Assembly (NCBI GenBank): GCA_034668825.1
Contig: JAXDOR010000210.1
Location: 1-50,274 of the forward strand
Direction of reading: 5' to 3'
Source of the DNA: CANKHA01 sp034668825
Lineage (GTDB): Bacteria; Pseudomonadota; Alphaproteobacteria; Rhizobiales; Xanthobacteraceae
Length of the DNA stretch: 50,274 nucleotides
Positions 8,279-16,400 of the stretch are shown here, piece by piece. The translations under genes and the position numbers were made by a program. The notes below the pieces were generated by a model that did no database searches, was not told the origin of the DNA, and saw only the letters and a program-made list of their open reading frames with translations. Positions within the stretch are counted from its first letter, which is position 1, and each line of letters begins with the position of its first letter.

Positions 8279-9688
8279 ATGACGACGGCAAAAAATGTCC
8301 TGAAGATGATCAAGGACAACGATGTAAAATTCGTCGATTTCCGCTTTACCGATCCTCGCGGCAAGTGGCAGCACGTCACTTTCGACATCACGATGATCGA
8401 GGAAGACACGTTCTCCGAAGGCATCATGTTCGATGGATCGTCGATTGCCGGCTGGAAGGCGATCAATGAATCCGACATGAACCTGATGCCGGATCCGGCA
8501 TCGGCAAGCATCGATCCATTCTTTGCCGAGACGACACTGGTGCTGGTTTGCGACGTGCTCGAGCCGACGACTGGCCAGCCGTACAATCGCGATCCGCGCA
8601 GCATCGCCAAGAAGGCGGAAGCCATGGTTAAGTCCATGGGCATCGGCGATACCGTGTTCTTCGGTCCGGAGGCGGAGTTCTTCGTATTCGACGACGTCAA
8701 GTACAAGGCCGATCCCTACAACACCGGTTTCAAACTCGACTCGATCGAATTTCCGAGCAACGGCGACACCGATTATGAGGGCGGCAATCTCGGCCATCGC
8801 GTCGGCATCAAGAAAGGTTATTTCCCGGTACCGCCGCAGGACTCCGTGCAGGACATGCGCTCGGAAATGCTTTCCGCCATGGCGCGCATGGGCGTGCGAG
8901 TCGAGAAGCATCACCACGAGGTGGCTTCCGCGCAGCATGAGCTCGGCGTGAAATTCTCGCCGCTGACGATCATGGCCGACCATATGCAGATCTATAAATA
9001 CTGCATCCAGCAGGTCGCCCATATCTACGGCAAGAGCGCGACCTTCATGCCTAAGCCGGTCTACGGCGACAACGGCTCGGGCATGCATTGCCACCAGTCG
9101 ATCTGGAAGGGCGGCAAGCCGGTCTTCGCCGGCAACAAATACTCGGATCTTTCCGAGACCTGCCTGAACTACATCGGCGGCATCATCAAGCATGCCAAGG
9201 CGATCAACGCCTTCACCAATCCGACCACGAACTCCTATAAGCGGCTGGTGCCGGGCTTCGAGGCGCCGGTGTTGCTCGCCTACTCGGCGCGCAACCGTTC
9301 GGCCTCCTGCCGGATTCCGTATACCACCAATCCGAAAGCCAAGCGTGTTGAGGTGCGTTTCCCCGATCCGTTGGCGAACCCTTATCTCGCCTTCGCCGCC
9401 ATGCTGATGGCCGGCCTCGACGGCATCAAGAACAAGCTCAACCCGGGTCCCGCGATCGACAAGGATCTCTACGACCTGCCGCCGAAGGAATTGAAGAAGA
9501 TTCCGACGGTCTGCGGAAGCTTGCGCCAAGCGCTCGAATGCCTGGACGCGGATCGTGGATTCCTAAAGGCCGGCGGTGTGTTCGATGACGACTTCATCGA
9601 CAGCTATATCGAACTGAAGATGACCGAGGTGATCCGCTTCGAGCACACACCGCATCCGGTCGAATTCGAGATGTATTATTCGTCGTAA
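8279..9688 (+). CDS. glnA: Glutamine synthetase, type I
   Basis: GSI assimilates ammonium into glutamine as a dodecamer. The 469-residue product matches class I length. Recognisable blocks are MFDGSSIAGW near residue 50, the metal/ATP region FFGPEAEFFVFD at about 127-139, NGSGMHCHQSIW at 265-276 and the C-terminal adenylylation loop IDKDLYDLPP with Tyr398, the site modified by GlnE. A ribosome binding site (AAAGGGG) precedes ATG 8279. It is the second gene after glnB and is probably co-transcribed from the sigma-54 promoter, ending at the terminator just downstream. Confidence 0.98.
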   Translation: MTTAKNVLKMIKDNDVKFVDFRFTDPRGKWQHVTFDITMIEEDTFSEGIMFDGSSIAGWKAINESDMNLMPDPASASIDPFFAETTLVLVCDVLEPTTGQPYNRDPRSIAKKAEAMVKSMGIGDTVFFGPEAEFFVFDDVKYKADPYNTGFKLDSIEFPSNGDTDYEGGNLGHRVGIKKGYFPVPPQDSVQDMRSEMLSAMARMGVRVEKHHHEVASAQHELGVKFSPLTIMADHMQIYKYCIQQVAHIYGKSATFMPKPVYGDNGSGMHCHQSIWKGGKPVFAGNKYSDLSETCLNYIGGIIKHAKAINAFTNPTTNSYKRLVPGFEAPVLLAYSARNRSASCRIPYTTNPKAKRVEVRFPDPLANPYLAFAAMLMAGLDGIKNKLNPGPAIDKDLYDLPPKELKKIPTVCGSLRQALECLDADRGFLKAGGVFDDDFIDSYIELKMTEVIRFEHTPHPVEFEMYYSS

Positions 9689-9735
9689 GGCGTAGGTCTC
9701 CTCCCACACATCGCGGCAACGCGGTGCAACTCTTC

Positions 9736-9761
9736 AAGGGCGCTCTTCGGAGCGCCCTTTT
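9736..9761 (+). terminator. Rho-independent terminator of glnBA
   Basis: A perfect 10-bp stem AAGGGCGCTC / GAGCGCCCTT encloses a stable TTCG tetraloop (9746-9749) and is followed by T residues. It lies 48 bases after the glnA stop codon. Confidence 0.9.
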
Positions 9762-9774
9762 GCGTGGTCGCGCG

Positions 9775-10008
9775 TCAAGTGAAGAGGAATGTTCCGGCAA
9801 CGACGAGGATTAGCAAGCTGGCGGCAAAAAGCTGACGCCGCCGCGGCCGCCCATAACGCCCCGCCGCACGTCGCGCCGTGATGATCGCCGCCTCGAACTC
9901 ATCGGAAGAGGAGTAGGAGCAAGCCAGCGCCCGCCCGGCCTGCTCGGCATTGGCTTGGAGCAGGACGAAGTCGGAGTCCAAATGAAAAACGGATCGCAGA
10001 CCGGACAT
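9775..10008 (-). CDS. Small hypothetical protein with C-terminal membrane segment
   Basis: This 77-residue frame is not recognised. It has a mixed hydrophilic N-terminus, a region resembling a helix (SDEFEAAIITARRAAGRY), a basic RPRRRQ stretch, and then a single hydrophobic segment (LFAASLLILVVAGTFLF) at the very C-terminus, as in a tail-anchored protein. That organisation argues for a real gene over the longer overlapping frame, which is Arg/Pro/Ser-rich and shadow-like. No clear ribosome binding site precedes ATG 10008. It faces the glnA terminator and lies downstream of the diguanylate cyclase. Confidence 0.42.
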   Translation of the reverse strand: MSGLRSVFHLDSDFVLLQANAEQAGRALACSYSSSDEFEAAIITARRAAGRYGRPRRRQLFAASLLILVVAGTFLFT

Positions 10009-10116
10009 GCCATCATGCTGCGCCCGGAAGGTAAACGAGACGTTGCCTTTAGGTTTTTATCCTGGCTGGCGGCTGATTTGCGTGTCGGCAGCTTGGCAGC
10101 GTGCAATCTAGGCGGT

Positions 10117-11349
10117 TCAAGGCGTCGCGAGCGTCAGGGCCCCATAGGCTCCAGTGCGGGACGCAGGTGCGGGAATGCTCACGTCACGGACACCCTCTTC
10201 CACATCGGACGTTTCGATCCGATTGCGTCCATTCGTCTTGGCACGGTAAAGGGCCACATCGGCGCGGGCGAGCAGTGCCTCGATGCTACAGCCGGGCATC
10301 TCCGCGCAGGCCGCGCCAATACTGACCGTCGCCCGGAGCGGGTGGCCGCAGATTTCAACGCCGGCGATCTCAAAGGCCGCCCGCACACGTTCCGCCACCG
10401 CGCCGGCGTCGCCAAGCCCGTTCGGTAGCACCGCCGCAAATTCCTCTCCGCCAAGCCGCCCAACAATGTCGCTTGCGCGCATATTGGCTTTGATGGTCAT
10501 GGCGAACACACGCAATACCTCGTCACCAATAGCGTGCCCATGACCGTCATTGATCGATTTGAAGCGATCAAGATCAAGCATCAGAACTGTCGCTCGCGAA
10601 CGTTGGGCCGCCTGCCGAGCCATCACGGCCTGAGCTTGCTCCATGAAACCACGACGATTGAGAAGGCCTGTTAGCGGATCGGTCATGGCAGCCGTCTTAT
10701 GAACGTGCTCGACCCGCTCCTTGGTCATGATAAGCACGATGAAGGCGGTGCCGACCGCGTAAAGCAGCATCTCCAGAGTGAAAACCGCCATCCAGCCGCT
10801 CGACAGTAGCGATGTCCCCGGCTCCTCGGCGCGCATGAACGCGAGCGGAATTGGAGGAAGAAAAACCATGCCATGCAGCACCGGAAGCATAATCGTCGAC
10901 CAGAGCGAACGCGATGCGCCGCGCCGGTCGCGCCGCAACTCCCTGGCGCTGAAGAAAGTGTAGGCCGAGACGATGATCGAACTCAGGATGACACGATTGC
11001 CCGCCGACTCGGTGAACATCGGGAATTGACAAGCCAGCAGCCAGATCGCGGCTCCAGCCGAGAGCGCGACCGGCAATCCGCGGCGATCGTGAAACACGCG
11101 AAAGCCGTTCCAGATCATCCCGCAGGCGACAAAGAGCAGAGCGTTTGAAAATCCATAGGGCAGCGGCGGAGAAACCTTGCTGTCGACAATCCACAGTGCG
11201 ACCGCGATGCCGCCGATAAGATAGCCTGCTCCCCACCAACCCAGCGCGCGAATGTTGCGGTCTTGGATCCAGGCAAAGCATAGAAACAGCCCTAACAGGC
11301 CGACTATGCAGGTCGAAACGATAAAAAGCGTTGGAACGTCCAGCGACAT
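10117..11349 (-). CDS. Membrane-bound diguanylate cyclase (GGDEF)
   Basis: The product makes cyclic di-GMP from two GTP. Residues 1-208 contain about six or seven hydrophobic segments forming a membrane sensor of unknown ligand. The GGDEF domain runs from about residue 222 (TDPLTGLLNRRGF) to 385. The catalytic motif is GGEEF at 300-304, an active variant, and an inhibitory I-site RASD sits at 291-294 at the standard five-residue distance, predicting product feedback. There is no EAL domain. The gene is alone on its strand, 108 bases upstream of the small membrane protein. C-di-GMP commonly controls exopolysaccharide, and an EPS locus lies 12 kb away, but a direct link is inference. Confidence 0.94.
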   Translation of the reverse strand: MSLDVPTLFIVSTCIVGLLGLFLCFAWIQDRNIRALGWWGAGYLIGGIAVALWIVDSKVSPPLPYGFSNALLFVACGMIWNGFRVFHDRRGLPVALSAGAAIWLLACQFPMFTESAGNRVILSSIIVSAYTFFSARELRRDRRGASRSLWSTIMLPVLHGMVFLPPIPLAFMRAEEPGTSLLSSGWMAVFTLEMLLYAVGTAFIVLIMTKERVEHVHKTAAMTDPLTGLLNRRGFMEQAQAVMARQAAQRSRATVLMLDLDRFKSINDGHGHAIGDEVLRVFAMTIKANMRASDIVGRLGGEEFAAVLPNGLGDAGAVAERVRAAFEIAGVEICGHPLRATVSIGAACAEMPGCSIEALLARADVALYRAKTNGRNRIETSDVEEGVRDVSIPAPASRTGAYGALTLATP

Positions 11350-11552
11350 TAATGCTCCCGCGTCGCGCCTTTAGGCGAACGCCTGCAAATCAGACGAAAA
11401 TCCGGTGTCAGGCCATGACTGGCCTTGCTGCAAAGTACCACCAGAACCTTTGACAAGGGTTTCGCCGATCACGCAGTTTTTCGAGAAACCTGCTGAAAAC
11501 CAGAAAATCGTGGCGGTTCGAATCTCGCTTGCGAAATAAAAGCTCCGCCCTC

Positions 11553-11591
11553 TTGACAGACCAATGTACTTTATTTAACAAAGTACATTGG
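11553..11591 (+). promoter_or_regulatory. Promoter overlapped by a perfect 12-bp inverted repeat (probable operator)
   Basis: TTGACA (11553-11558) is a perfect -35 element; TAACAA at 11576-11581 is a weak -10 at 17-base spacing. The -10 and start region are occupied by CCAATGTACTTT (11561-11572), a 7-base spacer and AAAGTACATTGG (11580-11591), perfect inverted arms. The downstream gene starts at 11607. A repressor bound here would block RNA polymerase. The winged-helix protein encoded by the second gene of the operon is the obvious candidate. Confidence 0.75.
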
Positions 11592-11606
11592 ACAATGGAG
11601 GGCACA

Positions 11607-12209
11607 ATGGTGGAAAGCGAAAACAGCGCCCGCGAGGAAATCGCATTCATCCGACGCGCTATTGATCAGGGACGCGGCTATGCCGAAGCGCGTAGCCTCG
11701 ATATGTTTCTTTGGGGTATTGCGATCGCCGCGGGGTATCTCGGGACTTACGCGACCGTGGTGGGCTGGTGGCCCGTCGACATCGGTTGGGTTTGGACGAT
11801 CTGCATCGTGCTGCCTTGTATCTATTCGCTGCGCCGCTTTTTCTTGCGCCGTTGTGCGCAGCCGCATGTCACGCCCTCGCTTCAAGGATTGCGAGTACTA
11901 TGGCTTGGGTGCGGCATATTTCTCACCGCTCTCTCGGTGCTTCTCCAAATGACGGGCGAGATACGCCAAGGCTGGTACAACGCCGTCGCCGCGGGGGTAA
12001 TGGGTATCGGATTTCTCGTCACCTCTTCACTCGTCAACTTGCTGTGGCTACGCTGGATCGCCATCGCCTGGGGGCTGGCGGCGGTGTTGCTTTACGCCAT
12101 ACGGAGAGACGTTGAGGTTTTGCCGGCCTCGGCGGCGCTGATGTTGTTGTTGCTCGCCCTGCCCGGCTTCGTGCTGTGGCGCAGCCAGTCAGCCTCCGCC
12201 AAGACATGA
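11607..12209 (+). CDS. Five- to six-segment integral membrane protein, function unknown
   Basis: The 200-residue product begins with a short charged N-terminus (ENSAREEIAFIRRAIDQGRGYAE) and continues with about five or six hydrophobic helices (for example MFLWGIAIAAGYLGTYATVV and ALMLLLLALPGFVLW). No catalytic motif is visible. The frame is open upstream, but ATG 11607 is chosen because GGAGGG ends 5 bases before it and upstream ATGs fall in or next to the operator. The stop overlaps the start of the next gene (ATGA), so the two are translationally coupled. Small membrane proteins paired with such regulators are often of unknown role; no function is assigned. Confidence 0.85.
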   Translation: MVESENSAREEIAFIRRAIDQGRGYAEARSLDMFLWGIAIAAGYLGTYATVVGWWPVDIGWVWTICIVLPCIYSLRRFFLRRCAQPHVTPSLQGLRVLWLGCGIFLTALSVLLQMTGEIRQGWYNAVAAGVMGIGFLVTSSLVNLLWLRWIAIAWGLAAVLLYAIRRDVEVLPASAALMLLLLALPGFVLWRSQSASAKT

Positions 12210-12529
12210 CCGACTTCGACCATAACGCGCTGGACGAGGTGCTGCAGAGCCGCGTCCGCATCGCCATCGTCGCCTTCCTCGCCAGCGCGGGAGAGGTCGA
12301 CTTCTCCGTCGTCCGGGATGCCATCAAGACAACCGACGGCAATGCCAGCGTGCATCTGCGCAAGCTGGAGGAAGCTCGCTATGTGTCGGTGAAGAAGTCG
12401 TTTGTGCGCCGTAAGCCGCAAACGCGCTATGCGCTGACGGATCGGGGCCGCAAGGCTTTGCTCGATCACGTCGGCCACTTGGAGACGCTGCTAAACAGCG
12501 CAAAGCCTGCCGGCGAGAGGGCCAAATGA
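12206..12529 (+). CDS. Winged-helix transcriptional regulator (HTH_34 / MarR-like)
   Basis: This 107-residue protein matches the small winged-helix family PF13601. A DNA-binding core runs from VLQSRVRIAIVAFLASAG through VHLRKLEEARYVSVKKSF, with the wing in RRKPQTRYALTDRGRKALLDHV. No ligand-binding domain or metal-site cysteines are present. ATG 12206 overlaps the stop of the membrane protein gene, and the reading frame's longer start would lie inside that gene. The most economical model is that it represses its own operon at the inverted repeat 11561-11591. The stimulus is unknown; the membrane partner might sense or antagonise it. Confidence 0.88.
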   Translation: MTDFDHNALDEVLQSRVRIAIVAFLASAGEVDFSVVRDAIKTTDGNASVHLRKLEEARYVSVKKSFVRRKPQTRYALTDRGRKALLDHVGHLETLLNSAKPAGERAK

Positions 12530-12594
12530 GCAGGTTTCTTTCAGCGACTGCGCCGGTGCAATCGCTGACATTCCACGTGACAGAGTAGGTTTGA

Positions 12595-13074
12595 CTATCG
12601 CTTGGAGAACTGGAAGGAGCGGCGCGCTTTCGCCCGGCCGTACTTCTTGCGCTCGACCACGCGCGAGTCGCGGGTCAGGAATCCGCCGCGCTTGAGCACG
12701 CCGCGAAGGTCGGGCTCAAAATAAGTAAGCGCCTTGGAGATGCCGTGGCGCACCGCGCCGGCCTGCCCGGAAAGTCCGCCGCCCGACACCGTGCAGACGA
12801 CGTCATATTGGGTATGCCGATTGGCCGCGATCAGCGGCTGCTGAATCAGCATCCGCAGCACCGGCCGCGCGAAGAAGACCTCAACTGTCCGGGTGTTCAC
12901 GGTGATCTTGCCGCCGCCGGGTTTAATCCAGACCCGCGCGACCGCATTCTTGCGCTTGCCGGTGGCATAAGCGCGGCCCTGCTTATCGAGCTTCTGAACA
13001 TATTTCGGAGTCTCGGGGGCGGCGGCCGACTTGAGCGTCGACAATCCTTCGAGCGTCTGCATGGGTTCGGCCAT
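12595..13074 (-). CDS. rpsI: 30S ribosomal protein S9
   Basis: S9 binds the 16S rRNA head, and its C-terminal tail contacts P-site tRNA. The conserved core starts at YATGKRKNAVARVWI and ends in the canonical RSFQFSKR tail. The 159-residue form includes an N-terminal extension of about 35 residues typical of alphaproteobacterial S9. Two starts compete: GTG 13080, overlapping the rplM stop, and ATG 13074. GAGGAG lies 9 bases before the ATG but only 3 before the GTG, so the ATG is chosen. It is co-transcribed with rplM. Confidence 0.97.
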   Translation of the reverse strand: MAEPMQTLEGLSTLKSAAAPETPKYVQKLDKQGRAYATGKRKNAVARVWIKPGGGKITVNTRTVEVFFARPVLRMLIQQPLIAANRHTQYDVVCTVSGGGLSGQAGAVRHGISKALTYFEPDLRGVLKRGGFLTRDSRVVERKKYGRAKARRSFQFSKR

Positions 13075-13076
13075 GG

Positions 13077-13541
13077 TCACGCGCTCCTCATGTTCTTGCG
13101 ATTCATTGCGGCGATGTCGAGGGCTTCCGGCTGCTGCGCCTGATGCGGATGATCCGGTCCCGGATAAACGCGGAGATTACCAAGCTGCACCCGCGCCAAA
13201 GGCCCGCGCGGCAACATGCGCTCGATGGCCTTCTCGACGACACGCTCCGGAAACTTTCCCTCCAGGATCGACTTCGCGGTGCGCTCTTTGATGCCGCCGA
13301 TATAGCCGGTGTGATGATAGTAGATCTTCTGCTGCACCTTGCGGCCGGTGAGCACCACCTTCGACGCATTGACGATGATGACATTGTCGCCGTCATCGAC
13401 ATGCGGGGTGTAAGTCGGCTTGTGCTTGCCGCGAAGGCGCATGGCGACAATGGTGGCGAGGCGGCCGACGACCAGACCTTTGGCGTCGATCAGCACCCAC
13501 TTCTTCTCAATGTCGGCGGCCTTAGCCGAATAGGTTTTCAT
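13077..13541 (-). CDS. rplM: 50S ribosomal protein L13
   Basis: L13 is an early assembly protein of the large subunit. The 154-residue product shows the family start MKTYSAKAADIEKKWVLIDA, the central GDNVIIVNA block and MLPRGPLARVQLGNLRVYPG near the C-terminus. It is the first gene of the rplM-rpsI operon and is expected to be driven from the 203-base gap upstream, where no promoter could be assigned with confidence. Confidence 0.98.
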   Translation of the reverse strand: MKTYSAKAADIEKKWVLIDAKGLVVGRLATIVAMRLRGKHKPTYTPHVDDGDNVIIVNASKVVLTGRKVQQKIYYHHTGYIGGIKERTAKSILEGKFPERVVEKAIERMLPRGPLARVQLGNLRVYPGPDHPHQAQQPEALDIAAMNRKNMRSA

Positions 13542-13744
13542 AACTGTCCCGTGATTTCGATTGGGGTGGACCGTTTCCTACAGCAGCACTGTAGCGTCGT
13601 CAACGTCTATGTTATCGCAAAGCGCAGCAATATCAGCATGTTATGAAAATGGTGCGATTTTACCTCTAGCTATAGTTCGAGCGTCGCTTGCGTATGTAGC
13701 TGCAGGGCACAACTATCAATTCCTACAAAGCCGCGAGTCTTCAA

Positions 13745-14572
13745 ATGAATGCGCCCTCACCTGCCCCGCCTATCACCACCTCCGCCCCAGTCCTGTTGCG
13801 CGAGGACATGGGCGACGTCGCCATACTCGCCCTAAATCGTCCGGAGACGCGGAACAGTCTATCCGAGGCGCTGCTGACGGCGTTGGAGGAGCAACTCGAC
13901 AGTATCGGCAGCGATAAAAAAGTGCGTGCGGTAATCCTCGCCGCGAATGGGCCGGTTTTCTCCGCCGGCCATGATCTCAAGGAACTCTCCGCGCACCGTA
14001 ACGGCCCGGACCGGGGCCGCGGCTATTTCAAATTCATCATGGAAACTTGCAGCGCAGTCATGCAGCGCATCGTAAGGCTGCCGCAGCCGGTGATCGCGGC
14101 GGTCCAGGGCACTGCGACCGCAGCCGGATGCCAGTTGGTTGCGAGTTGTGACCTCGCCATCGCCTCCTCCGCGGCCAAGTTCGCCACGCCTGGCGTGAAT
14201 ATCGGGCTGTTTTGCTCGACCCCGATGGTGGCGCTGTCCCGCAATGTCTCGCGCAAGCACGCGATGGAAATGCTACTCACCGGCGACATGATTTCCGCGG
14301 AGGAAGCCGCGCGCATCGGCCTCATCAATCGGGTAGTGACGCCGGGTAGCGAGCGCGACGAGGCGCTCAAGCTCGCGCGGCAGATCGCCGGGAAATCGGC
14401 TTCGACCGTGAAGATCGGCAAAGAGGCGTTCTATCGTCAGGCCGAGATGAGCCTCGCCGATGCCTATCAATACGCCGCCGAAGTCATGGTCGAGAACATG
14501 ATGGCGCGCGATGCGGAGGAAGGCATTTCCGCCTTCATTGAAAAGCGGGCGCCCAAATGGGAAGGCCGTTAA
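13745..14572 (+). CDS. Crotonase-superfamily protein (enoyl-CoA hydratase-like, ECHDC3 type)
   Basis: The 275-residue protein has the crotonase fold: the NRPETRNSLS substrate loop, the oxyanion glycine in FSAGHDLKEL and a second oxyanion block at GTATAAGCQL. Both hydratase glutamates appear to be replaced: Gln130 stands in AAGCQL where hydratases have Glu, and Gly150 stands in TPGVNIGL where they have PEI/PEV. The protein therefore most resembles the ECHDC3-like branch and may not hydrate enoyl-CoA. The ATG at 13745 lies 203 bases from rplM, divergently. No operon partner is evident, since the next gene belongs to a different cassette about 100 bases on. Confidence 0.88.
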   Translation: MNAPSPAPPITTSAPVLLREDMGDVAILALNRPETRNSLSEALLTALEEQLDSIGSDKKVRAVILAANGPVFSAGHDLKELSAHRNGPDRGRGYFKFIMETCSAVMQRIVRLPQPVIAAVQGTATAAGCQLVASCDLAIASSAAKFATPGVNIGLFCSTPMVALSRNVSRKHAMEMLLTGDMISAEEAARIGLINRVVTPGSERDEALKLARQIAGKSASTVKIGKEAFYRQAEMSLADAYQYAAEVMVENMMARDAEEGISAFIEKRAPKWEGR

Positions 14573-14670
14573 TCCTTCGTATTATTGATTAATCCGGCAT
14601 CAGTTGGATTTTAACCTGCCTGCTGTCCTATGCGGCTTAAGGTATTGCTTGTCGCACCAGATGGAGCGGG

Positions 14671-15729
14671 ATGTCCACGCAAGCCTGTCCGCAGAAGCGC
14701 AGCTTTTTCCGGCGTCATGAGAAGCTGACGCTGGCGCTGGTTAACTTGTTGCTTCTGGCATTGCTCCTTGCCGTCGGCGAGATCGTCACGCGGCGGCTGA
14801 CCAATTACGAGATCGGCTACTACACCGAAGCCAAAGTCGCCCCGGACGGCTTTCTGCATTATCCCTGGGGCGTGGTACCGGTGAATTCCTTCGGCTATCT
14901 CGACGAAGAATTCAATCTGGAGAGTTCGAAGCCGCGCGTCGGCTGGTTCGGCGATTCCGTCGCCATGGGCGTCGGCGCCGGCTACCCGCACCGCGCGCCT
15001 GACATCGTCCGCGGGCGCTATCCTAAATTCGAGACCTGGAATTTCAGCAAGCTTGGCACCGAGTTTGACGGTCCTCGTGTGGAGATCGAGGCGAAAAAAT
15101 TCAAGCTGAGCTACGTCGTCTATTTGATGAACTTGAATGACATCATTCCCCCGGCATCCTCCGGCGCCAAGGACACGTATTATTATCGTCTTCTCACGTT
15201 CACCAAAAACCACCTCGATTACATTCGCGACAAAAGCTACCTCTACAACTACATCCGCACCTCGATCAAAAATACTGTGCAGCGCCTAGGCTTCGACGCG
15301 TCTGGATATTTCGCTTACGAGCTGTGGCCGAACCAATCCGACGAGGTCTTTCGCTCCTTTGCCGACCGCGTCAACGACGCGGCGCGGCATCTGCGGGAAA
15401 AGGGCGTCCAGCTCTGCGTACTTATTTCGCCCTATGAAATGCAGGTGTCGGCCGACGCGGCGCACACCTATTCCAACCTCGGCTTTAGCTGGGAACCGGG
15501 ATTTGCCGAAGGATCGGCGCAGAACAAGGTGCGGCAATATTTCGACAAAGACCTGCCCGTCTACGACGGCCGTGCCGCGTTTGCCGGCAACAGCGCCAAG
15601 ATCGGCGCCTATTTCGTCTACAACGCCGGCGACAAGATCGATTGGAATCATCCGAATCGCGAAGGCCACGCCGTACTAGCTAGAGGATTCATCGAGTCCG
15701 GCTCTTGCCCCTTCCTCAATGAACGCTAG
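14671..15729 (+). CDS. Membrane-anchored SGNH/GDSL hydrolase-like protein
   Basis: The 352-residue protein has one N-terminal transmembrane helix (about residues 20-37) and a periplasmic SGNH domain. Block I is GWFGDSVAMGVG with the nucleophile Ser96; block V is D324-W-N-H327 in IDWNHPNREGH. Such proteins hydrolyse or transfer acyl/acetyl esters on small molecules or glycans; the substrate here is unknown. ATG 14671 follows GGAGCGGG. It is the first gene of a four-gene run with the SxtJ-like, DUF5989 and carbamoyltransferase genes, separated from the second by 76 bases. Confidence 0.86.
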   Translation: MSTQACPQKRSFFRRHEKLTLALVNLLLLALLLAVGEIVTRRLTNYEIGYYTEAKVAPDGFLHYPWGVVPVNSFGYLDEEFNLESSKPRVGWFGDSVAMGVGAGYPHRAPDIVRGRYPKFETWNFSKLGTEFDGPRVEIEAKKFKLSYVVYLMNLNDIIPPASSGAKDTYYYRLLTFTKNHLDYIRDKSYLYNYIRTSIKNTVQRLGFDASGYFAYELWPNQSDEVFRSFADRVNDAARHLREKGVQLCVLISPYEMQVSADAAHTYSNLGFSWEPGFAEGSAQNKVRQYFDKDLPVYDGRAAFAGNSAKIGAYFVYNAGDKIDWNHPNREGHAVLARGFIESGSCPFLNER

Positions 15730-15805
15730 CGCGCCACCTGCCCTAAGTTCTCGTGAAGCGGCGATAGGGGTTGGATAGACTCCCCGCCTGAGCTAAAGAG
15801 CAGGC

Positions 15806-16234
15806 ATGAAGAGCAATAGTCACGAGAGTTTTCAGGGCTATGCCCGGCAGAAGACGGGCTCCAACCGCTCATTTGGTTTTGTCATTGGCGGCGTGTTCCT
15901 CTTCATTGCTTTGTGGCCGCTCGTGCACGGCGAGGCGGCGCGCTATTGGGCACTGGTGCCCGCCGTTCCTTTGATCGCGTTTGCGACATTTCGTCCTGAG
16001 ATGCTGCAAAGGCCTAACGAGCTGTGGGCAAAATTTGGCCTGCTTCTCGGTCGAATTGTCAGCCCCATCGTCATGGGCGTGATCTTCTATCTTTGGATCA
16101 CGCCTTTCGCGCTTGTCATGAAGCTGTTTAAAAAGCGGCTGCTGGCGCTCGAGTTTGACCGTGATGCCGCGAGCTACTGGATCGTGCGGCCGGCTGCCGA
16201 TCCCGACGCTACGCGCCTGCGGCGTCCTTACTGA
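15806..16234 (+). CDS. SxtJ-family small membrane protein
   Basis: The 142-residue protein has hydrophobic segments around residues 23-35, 45-60 and 75-105 (FGLLLGRIVSPIVMGVIFYLWITPFALVM). The stretch FRPEMLQRPNELWAKFGLLLG and the order of neighbours match the SxtJ family, named after a membrane protein of the saxitoxin cluster with no proven function. It lies between the SGNH protein and the DUF5989 protein and probably forms a membrane complex with them. The family assignment rests on recalled family features and the neighbour set. Confidence 0.8.
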   Translation: MKSNSHESFQGYARQKTGSNRSFGFVIGGVFLFIALWPLVHGEAARYWALVPAVPLIAFATFRPEMLQRPNELWAKFGLLLGRIVSPIVMGVIFYLWITPFALVMKLFKKRLLALEFDRDAASYWIVRPAADPDATRLRRPY

Positions 16235-16243
16235 GGATTTGGC

Positions 16244-16393
16244 ATGTCTTTCCTGGCGGATTTCTGGGGCTTTCTGAAGGAGCGTAAGAAGTTCTGGTTG
16301 CTGCCAATCATGATCGTCATTCTCGGCATGGGCGGCCTGCTGGTGCTGTCGCAGGGTTCCGCGGTCGCGCCGTTTATCTACACGCTGTTCTAA
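16244..16393 (+). CDS. DUF5989 / SxtK-like 49-residue membrane protein
   Basis: This short frame starts at ATG 16244, nine bases after the SxtJ-like gene, and stops with TAA 16391-16393, seven bases before the carbamoyltransferase. It encodes 49 residues: an amphipathic, basic N-terminus (FLADFWGFLKERKKFW) followed by one membrane helix (LPIMIVILGMGGLLVLS) and the ending FIYTLF. These are the hallmarks of DUF5989, the family that includes SxtK. Its size and tight packing make translational coupling likely. Function is unknown; a role as a small subunit holding the carbamoyltransferase at the membrane is inference. Confidence 0.85.
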   Translation: MSFLADFWGFLKERKKFWLLPIMIVILGMGGLLVLSQGSAVAPFIYTLF

Positions 16394-16400
16394 GCATCTC

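Noticed and set aside
8123..9529. 468-residue open frame opposite glnA
   Set aside because: Covers glnA on the other strand and shows no family motif.
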